A model generated the notes under the pieces. The model searched no databases. It had not been told where the DNA came from and saw only the letters and a list, made by a program, of their open reading frames with translations. From contig CAZVQW010000001.1 of NCBI GenBank assembly GCA_964629475.1, positions 248,001 through 312,000 on the forward strand: a stretch of 64,000 nucleotides of DNA, in the 5' to 3' direction. Every line of letters begins with the position of its first letter. Position 1 is the stretch's first letter. Below, piece after piece: positions 8,824-17,908 of the stretch. The translations under genes and the position numbers were made by a program. The DNA comes from SMWD01 sp964629475 (lineage in GTDB: Bacteria; Pseudomonadota; Gammaproteobacteria; Steroidobacterales; GCA-2729495).

Positions 8824-9432
8824 TCAGTGAGCATTGCCCACGACTGCACTCGGATCTTCCTCATACATTGCCGGCAGAGTATGCGCGATGCCCTTGTGGC
8901 AATCGATGCACGTTTCACCTTCATCGAAACCCTTGATATGCCCTTTCACGGCACGACGCTGCTGGGCTACGTAGTCCATCGAATCGTAGTCATGACAGTT
9001 ACGGCATTCGCGAGAATCATTTTTCTCCATCGTCCGCCAGACTCTCTGCGCCAATCCCAGCCGTTTCGCTTCAAACTTCTCGGGGGTATCGACACTGCCC
9101 AGAAAGTGATGAAACAACTCGTTGGTTGCGATGATCTTGCGCACGAACTTGTGATTCCACTCCTTCGGCACGTGACAGTCCGGGCACGTTGCACGAACGC
9201 CGGTGCGGTTGTTGTAATGAACCGTGTTCTGATACTCCTCGTACACATTAACTTCCATCTCATGACAGGTAATACAGAAAGTTTCTGTGTTGGTCAGTTC
9301 CATGCCCCAGTTGAAACCGCCCCAGAACACGACGCCGACAATGAAGCCGACAACCAGTAATGTACCAAGGCCATAGCGGCTCGAAGGAGAGCGCAGGGTT
9401 TGCATAAGCCCGGATGATTGTTTATCGCTCAT
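8824..9432 (-). CDS. napC: Tetraheme c-type cytochrome NapC (NapC/NirT family)
   Basis: Membrane-anchored quinol dehydrogenase that passes electrons from the quinol pool to NapB/NapA in the periplasm. It has 202 residues with one N-terminal membrane anchor (about residues 20-42) and four CxxCH heme motifs: CITCH, CPDCH, CRNCH and CIDCH. This heme count and length match NapC. It is the last gene of napFDAGHBC, 18 bp after napB. The window carries no ccm cytochrome c maturation genes, so maturation must be encoded elsewhere. Confidence 0.96.
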   Translation of the reverse strand: MSDKQSSGLMQTLRSPSSRYGLGTLLVVGFIVGVVFWGGFNWGMELTNTETFCITCHEMEVNVYEEYQNTVHYNNRTGVRATCPDCHVPKEWNHKFVRKIIATNELFHHFLGSVDTPEKFEAKRLGLAQRVWRTMEKNDSRECRNCHDYDSMDYVAQQRRAVKGHIKGFDEGETCIDCHKGIAHTLPAMYEEDPSAVVGNAH

Positions 9433-9450
9433 AATGGATTCCTTTCGGGC

Positions 9451-9897
9451 TTATTGCTCGCGAATAGCCTTGACCGGTTCAAATTCATTCTCTACCAGCG
9501 GTTTCGCATCCCTCTGCGCCACATGACACTGCGTGCAGAAGTAGCGCCGGGGCGAGATATTGGACAGCACGTTCTCATCCCTGTCGGCGAAGTGCGTCTG
9601 GCTGATCTTGGTCGCTTCGGCTTCGCGGTAGTTGGCCCAGCTGTGACAAGTCAGGCACTTATTCGATTTCATATCGATCCTGTATTCTTCTATCGAGTGC
9701 GGAACCAGCGGCGGCTGCTGGACATAGTCTCTGGCCAGCACATCCTGGTCGGGCTCCCAGCGTTTAATCACCGGGGTTTGTGCGTCCTCGTCAAGGCTGG
9801 AATCGCCTCGCAAACTTTGAACATTGTCTCCAACGCTACTCGCGGTAACGAATAACAACAGGGTGGCGGCCAGTGCGCAGATCTCTGAGCGATTCAT
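9451..9897 (-). CDS. napB: Diheme cytochrome c NapB, small subunit of periplasmic nitrate reductase
   Basis: Periplasmic electron-transfer subunit that hands electrons to NapA. The 148-residue precursor has a Sec signal (LAATLLLFVTASSVG) and two heme sites, CLTCH and CTQCH. The region VPHSIEEYRIDMKSNKCLTCH, followed by ATKISQTHFADRDE, holds the distal His ligands typical of NapB. It overlaps napH by 4 bp and is followed by napC. Confidence 0.95.
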   Translation of the reverse strand: MNRSEICALAATLLLFVTASSVGDNVQSLRGDSSLDEDAQTPVIKRWEPDQDVLARDYVQQPPLVPHSIEEYRIDMKSNKCLTCHSWANYREAEATKISQTHFADRDENVLSNISPRRYFCTQCHVAQRDAKPLVENEFEPVKAIREQ

Positions 9898-10793
9898 CTC
9901 TGAGTCTCCTTTGCAAATTGCATGGGTTGCTCGGACTGGCGCTCGAACCGAACGCCAAATTTAAAGACATCCCGCGAACAAACATCGATGCATCGTCCGC
10001 AGTTAGTACAGTTGGGTGAAAGAACGATCGGTCCGGCGCCTTTATCCGCACCGAACAGGGGCATTTTGAGAACATGGGACTCGGGACAGACCTGGATGCA
10101 ATCCATGCACTGGTCGCAATTCTCACGGTTCACAGCGCTGATCCGCAGTACACTGACCGTGCCGAATAAACTGTAGAAAGCCCCGACGGGACACAGGTGG
10201 CCGCACCATCCCCGCCGACTGACAAGCAGGTCGAACAGGAATACGCCCAGAATCACGATCCATCCCGCGCCCATACCGAAAATCAGCCCGCGATGTAACA
10301 TCGAGACCGGATTGACCAGTTCCCACGCAATGGTGCCGGCCGCCATCGACACGATGATCGTGGCGCCGAACAACCAGTAGCGGGTCTGAGTCGACAGACG
10401 CGCGCCGCCGGTCAGGCCGAGACGCCGTCGCAGCCAGGAAGCCGTATCGGTGACGACATTCACCGGGCAGACCCAGGCACAATAAACCCGGCCGCCTGCC
10501 AGCAGGTAGAAAACAGAAATAATCAACGCACCGAGTACCGCCGTCCATTCCGGAACATGAAAAGCGGCCAGGCTCTGCAACAGCACATAGGGATCGGTCA
10601 GCGGCAAGATGTCCAGCGTCATGCTGGCGTTGAGGTTGCCTTCAATGATCCAGATTCCGGCCCAAGGTCCGAGTAAAAACAGACCCATGAGGCCAAATTG
10701 CGAGATCCGTCGCAGGACCAGCCAGCGGTAAGCCTGCCACCAGCCTTTTGTCGCCACCGCTTCGGCTCCCGGAAACTGCGAAACTTCACTCAT
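9894..10793 (-). CDS. napH: Quinol dehydrogenase membrane component NapH
   Basis: Integral membrane ferredoxin-type protein that with NapG forms a second quinol-oxidising branch feeding NapA. It has 299 residues with four to five membrane helices in the N-terminal two-thirds. Two CxxxCP motifs (CAWVCPVN, CGHLCPVGAFY) lie on the membrane face. A C-terminal pair of 4Fe-4S clusters follows (CDQCMDCIQVCPE, CTNCGRCIDVCSRDVFKFG). Start and stop overlap napG and napB by 4 bp each, a tightly coupled arrangement. Confidence 0.95.
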   Translation of the reverse strand: MSEVSQFPGAEAVATKGWWQAYRWLVLRRISQFGLMGLFLLGPWAGIWIIEGNLNASMTLDILPLTDPYVLLQSLAAFHVPEWTAVLGALIISVFYLLAGGRVYCAWVCPVNVVTDTASWLRRRLGLTGGARLSTQTRYWLFGATIIVSMAAGTIAWELVNPVSMLHRGLIFGMGAGWIVILGVFLFDLLVSRRGWCGHLCPVGAFYSLFGTVSVLRISAVNRENCDQCMDCIQVCPESHVLKMPLFGADKGAGPIVLSPNCTNCGRCIDVCSRDVFKFGVRFERQSEQPMQFAKETQR

Positions 10794-11620
10794 GGTGCAG
10801 ATTCCTGATTCAGGGTATCGAGCGGATTGCTCGGGAACGGTGTTGCAGGTTGCTCGTCACGGATCAGACCTTTGCCCTCATAGTCGTAGCCGAGCCCTTC
10901 CGGCAGGTTGTAGCGGTGTTCAGGGTCTTGCGGAACCAGACTATCGCCCGCCTGTTGTTTCTCTTCCCATCCGAGTTGGTAGTGTTGACCACCGGCACCG
11001 CGAGCGACACGCTGGGGCAGCACCTTGATGGCCGCCTCTTCCAGGACACACGCACGTTCGCACTTGCCGCAGCCCGTACACGCATCCGCGTGGATTGTCG
11101 GCAACATTCGCGAATGCTTGCCACTGCGGGCATTGTGTTGCCACTCGATGGTGATGGCCTCATCGATCAGCGGACAGACCCGATAACAGACATCGCAACG
11201 CAGGCCAAGGAAGTTCAGGCAGTTCTCCTGATCTACCAACACTGCGGTGCCCATGCGCGCTTCATCGATATCAATCAATGCCGGATCCAGGGCACCGGTT
11301 GGGCAGGCCACGACACAGGGAATGTCTTCACACATTTCACACGGGATCTCTCTGGCACTGAACCATGGGGTCCCCGTGGCTATGTCGTCCTCGAGGCCAG
11401 CCAGCTTGAGAGTATCGAACGGACAATCACGCACGCATTGCCCGCAACGGATACAAGCCGCGAGAAACTCCCGCTCGCCGATTGCCCCCGGGGGACGCAG
11501 CGACTGGGCAGGCATCGACGTTGACTTGCGGCCGTACATGCCCAGCGCCAGACCACACAGCGCAACGCCGCCTGCCGTTTTAGCGGCATCGCCAAAAAAC
11601 TGCCGACGATTCCTGTCCAT
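10790..11620 (-). CDS. napG: Periplasmic ferredoxin-type protein NapG
   Basis: Tat-exported polyferredoxin that works with NapH in electron delivery to NapA. It has 276 residues; the N-terminus MDRNRRQFFGDAAKTAGG is a twin-arginine signal. Four cluster motifs follow: CIRCGQCVRDCPFDTL, CEMCEDIPCVVACPTGAL, CLNFLGLRCDVCYRVCPLI and CTGCGKCERACVLEEAAI. The C-terminal 80 residues are acidic and cofactor-free. It sits 27 bp downstream of napA and overlaps napH by 4 bp. Confidence 0.95.
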   Translation of the reverse strand: MDRNRRQFFGDAAKTAGGVALCGLALGMYGRKSTSMPAQSLRPPGAIGEREFLAACIRCGQCVRDCPFDTLKLAGLEDDIATGTPWFSAREIPCEMCEDIPCVVACPTGALDPALIDIDEARMGTAVLVDQENCLNFLGLRCDVCYRVCPLIDEAITIEWQHNARSGKHSRMLPTIHADACTGCGKCERACVLEEAAIKVLPQRVARGAGGQHYQLGWEEKQQAGDSLVPQDPEHRYNLPEGLGYDYEGKGLIRDEQPATPFPSNPLDTLNQESAP

Positions 11621-11647
11621 GATGATCGACTACCAACTACCAACAAA

Positions 11648-14167
11648 TCAGGCGCGGGTAACCTTGGCCGCACATTTCTTGAAATCCGTTTCCTTGGAGA
11701 TCGGACAGGTCGCATCCAACGTCAGCTTGTTGATCAGCCGGCGAGCATCAAACCACGGAGCGAAAATCAAACCCTCGGGCGGTCGATTCCGGCCACGGGT
11801 CTCGACCTGCATCGTGATTTCTCCACGGCGCGTCTCGAGTTTGGCCACCATGCCGCGGCGCAGGCCACGTTTCTTCGCATCTTCCGGGTGCATAAAGACC
11901 AGCGCATCCGGAACGGCGCGGTAGAGTTCCGGCACCCGCTGGGTCATCGACCCTGAATGCCAGTGCTCGAGCACGCGGCCTGTGCACAGCCACAGGTCAT
12001 ACTCTTCATCCGGTTCTTCAGCGGCGGGTTCGTAGGGCAATGCGAAAATGACCGCCTTGCCGTCGGGCTTGCCGTAGAACTCGACCTCTTTGCCGGAGGC
12101 CACCAACGGATCATAACCAGTGCGGTAACGCCACAGCGTTTCTTTGCCGTCGATAACCGGCCAACGCAGTCCGCGCGACGCATGATAGGCATCGAACTCT
12201 GCGAGCTCGTGCCCTTTCTTCGGACCCTTAAGACCGAATATCCGGTATTCCTCGTACAACCCCTTCTGCAGGTAGAAGCCGAAGTCCTCCATCTCGTGGT
12301 TACTGTAGGTATTACCGGCCGCATCCGTAACGGTCTGCTGCGGATAACGATTCACCTGGCCATTCTCGAACAGAATGTCATATAGCGTCTTACCGCGATA
12401 CTCGGGTTTTTGCGCGACGAGTTCTTCGGGCCAGACTTCCTCGACCTTGAACCGTTTTGAAAACTCGACGACCTGCCAGAGATCGGACTTGGCCTCACCC
12501 GGTGCTTTCACCTGTTCCCGCCAGAACTGCGTGCGACGCTCGGCGTTACCGTAGGCGCCTTCCTTTTCGGTCCACATCGCCGTTGGCAGGATCAGGTCGG
12601 CGGCCATCGCCGTTACCGTCGGATAGGGATCCGACACGACGATAAAGTTCTCGGGATTGCGATACCCGGGGAACGTCTCCTCGTTCATGTTGGGTGCCGC
12701 CTGCATATTGTTATTGCACTGGACCCAGTAGGCGTTGAGCTTGCCATCCTTGAGCATGCGGTTTTGTAATACGGCGTGATAACCAGGCTTGCCCGGAATC
12801 GTGCCTTTCGGCAACTTCCAGATACCCTCGGAGAAGTCCCGGTGCGCCTCTTTCTTAACCACCAGGTCTGCCGGCAGGCGATGCGCGAAGGTGCCGACTT
12901 CGCGTGCCGTGCCGCACGCGGACGGCTGGCCAGTCAGCGAGAACGGTCCGTTGCCCGGTTCGGAAATCTTGCCCACGAGCAAATGAATGTTGTAGATCAA
13001 ATTGTTGCACCAGGTGCCGCGAGTGTGCTGATTGAAGCCCATGGTCCAGTACGACGTAACCTTGATGTTCGGGTCCGCGTAGAGTTCCGCCAGCGCCAGC
13101 AACTCTTTCTTCGGCACGCCGGAAAGCTCGGATACCGAATCGATGTCATAGTCAGCGACAAACTTTTTGTATTCGTCCAACGTCATCGCCTCGGAGCCGC
13201 CGCCTTTACCCGAATTGGCCGCCTTCTTCTCTCGTTCGTCCTCGGGGCGCAGCCCGTAGCCGATGTCGGTATTGCCACGTCGGAAGTTGACGTTCTTGCC
13301 GACAAAATCTTTATTGACTTTGCCGGTCTGAATGATGTGGTTGGCGATGAAATTCAGAATCGCCAGATCAGTCTGCGGCTTGAATACCATCGGAATATCG
13401 GCAAGATCGAAATTTCGATTCTTGAACGTTGACAACACGGCAACCTTACAACTCTCGTGCGTCAGGCGGCGATCCGTCAACCGACTCCACAGGATCGGGT
13501 GCATTTCAGCCATATTCGAACCCCACAGCACGAAAGCGTCGGCGTGCTCGAGATCGTCATAAACGCCCATCGGCTCGTCAGCACCGAAGGTGCGGATAAA
13601 CCCCGCAACAGCGGAAGCCATACAGTGTCGCGCGTTCGGGTCGATATTGTTGCTGCGGAAGCCGGCCTTATAGAGCTTCGCTGCCGCATATCCTTCCCAT
13701 ACCGTCCACTGGCCGGAACCGAACATGCCCACGGATGTAGGACCCTTGTCACGCAATGCCGCTTTCCATTTCTCAGCCATGATGTCGAATGCGGCATCCC
13801 AGCTGACCGGTGTGAATTCACCGTTCTTGTCGTATTTGCCGTCGGTCATACGCAGCAGCGGCTGCGTCAGACGATCTTTGCCGTACATTATCTTCGACAG
13901 GAAGTAACCCTTAATACAGTTCAGCCCACGGTTTACCGGTGCGTCGGGATCGCCCTGAGTGGCGACGATTCGTCCGTCCTGAGTGCCCACAAGCACACTG
14001 CAACCGGTGCCACAGAATCGGCACGGTGCCTTGTCCCAGCGTATGCTATCGCCATTGGCATCGCCCTCGGCAGCCATGGCCGGATCATGCAACAGATTGA
14101 TTCCGGCAGCCGTGGCGGTCGCCGCTGCCGCATTTGCTCGTACGAAATCGCGTCGTGACAGTTTCAT
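11648..14167 (-). CDS. napA: Periplasmic nitrate reductase catalytic subunit NapA
   Basis: Molybdoenzyme reducing nitrate to nitrite in the periplasm. It has 839 residues. The Tat signal is KLSRRDFVRANAAAATATAAG. The 4Fe-4S site is CRFCGTGC with the fourth Cys in NCIKGYF. The Mo-bis-MGD ligand Cys is in DPNARHCMASAVAGF. Other signatures are WGSNMAEMHPILWSRL, TMGFNQHTRGTW and, near the C-terminus, CTGRVLEHWHSGSMTQR. The start overlaps the napD stop (ATGA). The gene is intact and probably functional; whether it serves aerobic redox balance or denitrification cannot be told from this window. Confidence 0.97.
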   Translation of the reverse strand: MKLSRRDFVRANAAAATATAAGINLLHDPAMAAEGDANGDSIRWDKAPCRFCGTGCSVLVGTQDGRIVATQGDPDAPVNRGLNCIKGYFLSKIMYGKDRLTQPLLRMTDGKYDKNGEFTPVSWDAAFDIMAEKWKAALRDKGPTSVGMFGSGQWTVWEGYAAAKLYKAGFRSNNIDPNARHCMASAVAGFIRTFGADEPMGVYDDLEHADAFVLWGSNMAEMHPILWSRLTDRRLTHESCKVAVLSTFKNRNFDLADIPMVFKPQTDLAILNFIANHIIQTGKVNKDFVGKNVNFRRGNTDIGYGLRPEDEREKKAANSGKGGGSEAMTLDEYKKFVADYDIDSVSELSGVPKKELLALAELYADPNIKVTSYWTMGFNQHTRGTWCNNLIYNIHLLVGKISEPGNGPFSLTGQPSACGTAREVGTFAHRLPADLVVKKEAHRDFSEGIWKLPKGTIPGKPGYHAVLQNRMLKDGKLNAYWVQCNNNMQAAPNMNEETFPGYRNPENFIVVSDPYPTVTAMAADLILPTAMWTEKEGAYGNAERRTQFWREQVKAPGEAKSDLWQVVEFSKRFKVEEVWPEELVAQKPEYRGKTLYDILFENGQVNRYPQQTVTDAAGNTYSNHEMEDFGFYLQKGLYEEYRIFGLKGPKKGHELAEFDAYHASRGLRWPVIDGKETLWRYRTGYDPLVASGKEVEFYGKPDGKAVIFALPYEPAAEEPDEEYDLWLCTGRVLEHWHSGSMTQRVPELYRAVPDALVFMHPEDAKKRGLRRGMVAKLETRRGEITMQVETRGRNRPPEGLIFAPWFDARRLINKLTLDATCPISKETDFKKCAAKVTRA

Positions 14168-14433
14168 GATAAGGGCTCCAATTCTCCGGCGACATCACTG
14201 TCGCTATAGTGATAGACCAGGGATGCCGACAGCACCCCTGCCGTGTTCTGCATGTCGATGAAGGCATCCGCCAACTCGCTGTCGTTAGATTTCTCAACGA
14301 CCGTGACGAGGCGTCCCTCTGGTGTCTCGCCGTGAATCTCAATTCCCGGCGCCGATTCCAATTGCGCTCGCACGCTGTTCAAACATTCAGGTCTGGCGTG
14401 TACCAAGACGCCGCTGATATGCAGTCCGGACAT
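14164..14433 (-). CDS. napD: Nitrate reductase maturation chaperone NapD
   Basis: Small cytoplasmic chaperone that binds the Tat signal of NapA and aids cofactor loading before export. It has 89 residues from the ATG at 14433 (MSGLHISGVLVHARPE). The typical ferredoxin-like fold segments are HISGVLVHARPECLNSVRAQL, LVTVVEKSNDSELADAF and NTAGVLSASLVYHYSD. The start codon overlaps the napF stop as TAATG. The longer open frame upstream lies inside napF and is rejected as a start. Confidence 0.93.
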   Translation of the reverse strand: MSGLHISGVLVHARPECLNSVRAQLESAPGIEIHGETPEGRLVTVVEKSNDSELADAFIDMQNTAGVLSASLVYHYSDSDVAGELEPLS

Positions 14434-14729
14434 TACGAATTCTCCTCGGATTGGCGCTGTTTCAGGAAAACAGCATCGGTGGGACAAACATCGACACATT
14501 CCCCGCAACCGGTGCAGGCATCTGTATCTATTTCGGGCATCGGCGGACGACCGACTGCAGGCGCAAAGCGGATGGCTTCCGGCTCGCAGGTCTCGCCACA
14601 GGTGCGACAGTAGACGCCTTGCCTGACCAGGCAGGCGGGTTTGATTTGGGCAAAAGCGCTGGGTGACGGTGATACGGGACGTTCCCGCCAGTCACCCCTG
14701 AGAAATTGTGTGCGCGTCAGGTTGCTCAT
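14433..14729 (-). CDS. napF: Short ferredoxin-type protein NapF
   Basis: Accessory iron-sulfur protein of the Nap system, thought to act in the cytoplasm on NapA. It has about 98 residues, against 164 in E. coli. The N-terminus SNLTRTQFLRGDWRERP matches the start of NapF, and the protein then jumps to the third cluster (CRTCGETCEP) and a terminal typical cluster (CTGCGECVDVCPTDA). The two central clusters of the long form are missing. The start is uncertain: ATG at 14729 fits the homology, while ATG at 14750 adds seven residues. It is the first gene of napFDAGHBC, so the promoter lies between 14750 and infA. I could not find a convincing FNR or NarP site there. Confidence 0.85.
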   Translation of the reverse strand: MSNLTRTQFLRGDWRERPVSPSPSAFAQIKPACLVRQGVYCRTCGETCEPEAIRFAPAVGRPPMPEIDTDACTGCGECVDVCPTDAVFLKQRQSEENS

Positions 14730-14933
14730 TTCCAAGCTTGCCGCATCCATCCGCTCGACTGCAGCTTTACACTCGGGCGTTTATGGAATTACCGACTCGA
14801 GCGTGATTCTGACGGCTGGAATCGGCCGGGGGAATACGCATTAATACTTGTTACAGTGCGGACTCTACACGCTGACCTTGCAGAGTCAGGGAAAGTCTTG
14901 CACTATTCGCCCCGCTCAAACCACAGGTGCCGC

Positions 14934-15152
14934 ATGGCGAAAGAAGAAGCAATTCAAATGGAGGGTGTAGTTACCGAAACCCTGCCCAACACGACGTTCC
15001 GCGTCGAGCTGGAGAATGGTCACACGGTGACGGCGCATATTTCCGGTAAAATGCGCAAGCACTACATCCGAATTCTGACTGGTGACAAGGTCACGGTCGA
15101 GCTGACACCTTACGACCTGAGCAAAGGCCGGATCGTTTACCGCGCGCGATAA
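14934..15152 (+). CDS. infA: Translation initiation factor IF-1
   Basis: OB-fold protein that occupies the ribosomal A site during initiation. It has 72 residues, the full family length, beginning MAKEEAIQMEGVV and ending GRIVYRAR, with the strongly conserved core LPNTTFRVELENGHTV and KMRKHYIRILTGDKV. The larger open frame upstream is leader. It is divergent from napF and convergent with clpA, whose stop lies 28 bp downstream. An infA-clpA pairing is common in gammaproteobacteria. Confidence 0.97.
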   Translation: MAKEEAIQMEGVVTETLPNTTFRVELENGHTVTAHISGKMRKHYIRILTGDKVTVELTPYDLSKGRIVYRAR

Positions 15153-15180
15153 GTTATTGCGCTGACCCTCGAGAACCGGT

Positions 15181-17493
15181 CTATTTCGACTCGGACTCCG
15201 GCGCAGATTCCGATTCGGGCTTCGACAGATGCTCAAGTTTTTTAGTATTCGGCGTCAGTTCGAGTCCCAGGGTATCGTCGTCTTCCAGAATAATGCGCAC
15301 GTCGCCGCCATCGGTGAGTTCACCGAATAGCAAAATTTCGGCCAGCGGCCGTTTGATCGTTTCCTGGATGACACGCGACATAGGCCGCGCACCCATCGCC
15401 GGATCATAGCCACGCTCGGCGATCCACGCCCGTGCATCAGGATCCAGCTCGATCGTCACATCGTGGTCTTGCAGCTGCGTCTCCAGCTCAAGAACAAGCT
15501 TGTCGACGACCCGCAGTATTGATTTGATATCCAGCGGATCGAATGGAATTACCGCATCGAGTCGATTACGAAATTCCGGCGTGAACATTTTCTTGATCGC
15601 TTCCATGCCATCCGTCGCGTGATTCTGCTGCATGAAACCCATCGACGCGCGACTCATATCCGCGGCACCGGCATTCGTAGTCATAACCATGATCACGTTT
15701 CGGAAATCGGCCTTACGACCGTTGTTATCGGTCAGCGTGCCATGATCCATGACTTGTAATAAGAGGTTAAACACCTCCGGATGCGCCTTCTCGATCTCGT
15801 CGAGCAGCAGGACGGCATGCGGGTTCTTGCTGACGGCCTCGGTCAGCAACCCGCCCTGGTCGAAACCGACGTATCCCGGCGGTGCACCGATCAATCGCGA
15901 TACGGTGTGCCGTTCCATGTACTCCGACATGTCAAAACGTATTAACTCAATGCCAAGCGCGTGCGCAAGCTGGCGCGTGACCTCCGTTTTGCCGACGCCG
16001 GTTGGCCCCGCAAACAGATAGGCGCCGACCGGTTTCTCCGCTTCGCGCAGACCAGAGCGAGCCATCTTGATTGCCGATGCCAAAACGCCAATGGCCTTGT
16101 CCTGACCGAATATCACCAGCTGCAGATCTCGCTCGAGATGCTGCAACAGATCACGATCGGAAGCTGAAACACTTTTCGGTGGAATACGGGCCATCCGCGC
16201 CACAATATCTTCCACCTGCTCGACGTCGATGACCTGCGGCTCATCGCCCGCCGAATCGTTGAGGCGAACCCGGGCACCGGCCTCGTCAATGACATCTATT
16301 GCTTTATCCGGTAATTGCCGTTCAGTCAGATGACGAGCCGCCAGTTCGACGGCCGATTGCAATGCTTCGTCGGTATAACGAACGCCGTGATGTTCCTCGA
16401 AGCGTGATTGCAGACCCCGCAGAATCTCAACCGTTTCACTAATACTGGGTTCGGGCACATCAATTTTCTGAAAGCGCCTCGCCAGCGCATGGTCCTTCTC
16501 GAAGATGCCACGATATTCACGGTAGGTCGTCGAACCGATGCAGCGAAGCTCGCCATTGCCGAGCACCGGCTTGATCAGGTTCGAAGCGTCCAGTACGCCG
16601 CCGGATGCGGCGCCGGCGCCGATGACCGTGTGTATCTCATCGATAAACAGGACCGCAGTAGGATCTTTCTGCAACTCGGCGATAACACCCTTGAAGCGTT
16701 TCTCGAAATCTCCCCGGTACTTCGTCCCGGCCAGCAATGCACCCAGATCGAGTGCATGGATCGTACAATTCTCAAGTACCTTCGGAACTTTGCCGTCGAC
16801 AATCAGCTTGGCAAGACCCTCGGCCAGGGCCGTCTTGCCGACACCTGCTTCACCGACATACAAGGGATTGTTTTTTCTGCGCCGACACAGGATCTGAATT
16901 GTTCTTTCGATCTCGGCCTCACGACCGATTAACGGGTCCGTCTTGCCGTCCATTGCGCACTGATTCAGATTTCGGGCAAAACTTTCGAGCGCGCTCTTGC
17001 CCTTCTCCTGTTCTGCTTCCTCGCCGATAACGCGCTCGTCGGATTTTCCACCCGTCTCGTCGGTCTTGCTCAAACCGTGCGATACATAATTAACGACGTC
17101 GAGGCGAGATACATTGTGCAGCCCTAGCAGATAAACGGCGTGTGACTGTTTCTCACCGAAAATGGCGACCAGCACGTTGTCGCCGCGAACCTCTTTTTTG
17201 CCGCTGGACTGTACGTGAAAAACAGCGCGTTGCAGAACGCGTTGAAAGCCAAGGGTCGGCTGTACTTCCTGATCATCGTCGGTGGCCAGCAGCGGTGTCG
17301 ACTCGTTGACAAAATCCTGCAGATCTTTTCTTAGCCGGGCAAGCTCTACACCGGTTGCCTGCAAAATCTCGGCGACACGCGGAATATCGAGCAACGCAAG
17401 CAGCAGGTGCTCAACTGTCATGTACTCATGACGGTCTGAACGGGCCTGCTGAAAAGCCTCATTTAAACTAAATTCCAGTTCACTGCTTAGCAT
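15181..17493 (-). CDS. clpA: ATP-dependent Clp protease ATP-binding subunit ClpA
   Basis: Hexameric AAA+ unfoldase that feeds substrates to ClpP; with ClpS it degrades N-end-rule substrates. It has 770 residues. The double N-domain begins MLSSELEFSLNEAF. Two AAA modules carry Walker A GEAGVGKTALAEGLA (about residue 215) and GPTGVGKTEVTRQLA (about residue 497). The ClpP-docking loop, usually IGL/IGF, reads SMGF here. The C-terminal tail is rich in Ser, Glu and Pro (SKPESESAPESESK), an extension beyond the typical end. It follows clpS by 19 bp. Confidence 0.97.
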   Translation of the reverse strand: MLSSELEFSLNEAFQQARSDRHEYMTVEHLLLALLDIPRVAEILQATGVELARLRKDLQDFVNESTPLLATDDDQEVQPTLGFQRVLQRAVFHVQSSGKKEVRGDNVLVAIFGEKQSHAVYLLGLHNVSRLDVVNYVSHGLSKTDETGGKSDERVIGEEAEQEKGKSALESFARNLNQCAMDGKTDPLIGREAEIERTIQILCRRRKNNPLYVGEAGVGKTALAEGLAKLIVDGKVPKVLENCTIHALDLGALLAGTKYRGDFEKRFKGVIAELQKDPTAVLFIDEIHTVIGAGAASGGVLDASNLIKPVLGNGELRCIGSTTYREYRGIFEKDHALARRFQKIDVPEPSISETVEILRGLQSRFEEHHGVRYTDEALQSAVELAARHLTERQLPDKAIDVIDEAGARVRLNDSAGDEPQVIDVEQVEDIVARMARIPPKSVSASDRDLLQHLERDLQLVIFGQDKAIGVLASAIKMARSGLREAEKPVGAYLFAGPTGVGKTEVTRQLAHALGIELIRFDMSEYMERHTVSRLIGAPPGYVGFDQGGLLTEAVSKNPHAVLLLDEIEKAHPEVFNLLLQVMDHGTLTDNNGRKADFRNVIMVMTTNAGAADMSRASMGFMQQNHATDGMEAIKKMFTPEFRNRLDAVIPFDPLDIKSILRVVDKLVLELETQLQDHDVTIELDPDARAWIAERGYDPAMGARPMSRVIQETIKRPLAEILLFGELTDGGDVRIILEDDDTLGLELTPNTKKLEHLSKPESESAPESESK

Positions 17494-17512
17494 ACTTTCC
17501 GGGTTCCAGATC

Positions 17513-17845
17513 CTATGTTTCCTCTAACGTACATAACAATGGATGCTGATGCTGCTCGGCGAATGCGGCAACCTGCGCGACCTTGGTTTCCGCTATTTCA
17601 TAGCTAAACACACCGCAGACACCCCTGCCCTGCGTATGGACTTCGAGCATGATGCGCGTGGCCTTCGGGCGATCCAGTCCAAATATCAACTCGAGAACCT
17701 CAACAACGAACTCCATCGGCGTGTAATCATCATTGAGCAACAAGACACGATACAGAGGCGGCTTCCTGGTCTTCGGCCGAGCCTCTTCGAGAACCAAACC
17801 ATGATCCTGATCCGACCCTGCCTCGAAATCCCCGTCGCCGCTCAT
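17513..17845 (-). CDS. clpS: ATP-dependent Clp protease adaptor ClpS
   Basis: Adaptor that binds Leu, Phe, Tyr or Trp N-degrons and delivers them to ClpA. It has 110 residues from the preferred ATG (MSGDGDFEAG). The conserved core is YRVLLLNDDYTPMEFVVEVL, with the degron-pocket NDDYTPM, followed by VHTQGRGVCGVFSYEIAETKV and the HPLLCTLEE end. In-frame ATGs at 17854, 17875 and 17908 would add up to 21 residues; the length match to E. coli ClpS (106) favours 17845. No ribosome-binding site clearly decides the start. Confidence 0.93.
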   Translation of the reverse strand: MSGDGDFEAGSDQDHGLVLEEARPKTRKPPLYRVLLLNDDYTPMEFVVEVLELIFGLDRPKATRIMLEVHTQGRGVCGVFSYEIAETKVAQVAAFAEQHQHPLLCTLEET

Positions 17846-17908
17846 TGCCAGCATATTTCTACAAACATCTTTCATGGTTGCTACAATACACCATCTGGTT
17901 TTGCACAA

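Noticed and set aside
14751..14933. Possible FNR or NarP operator upstream of napF
   Set aside because: No TTGAT-N4-ATCAA or well-spaced heptamer pair was visible, so I did not annotate a site.
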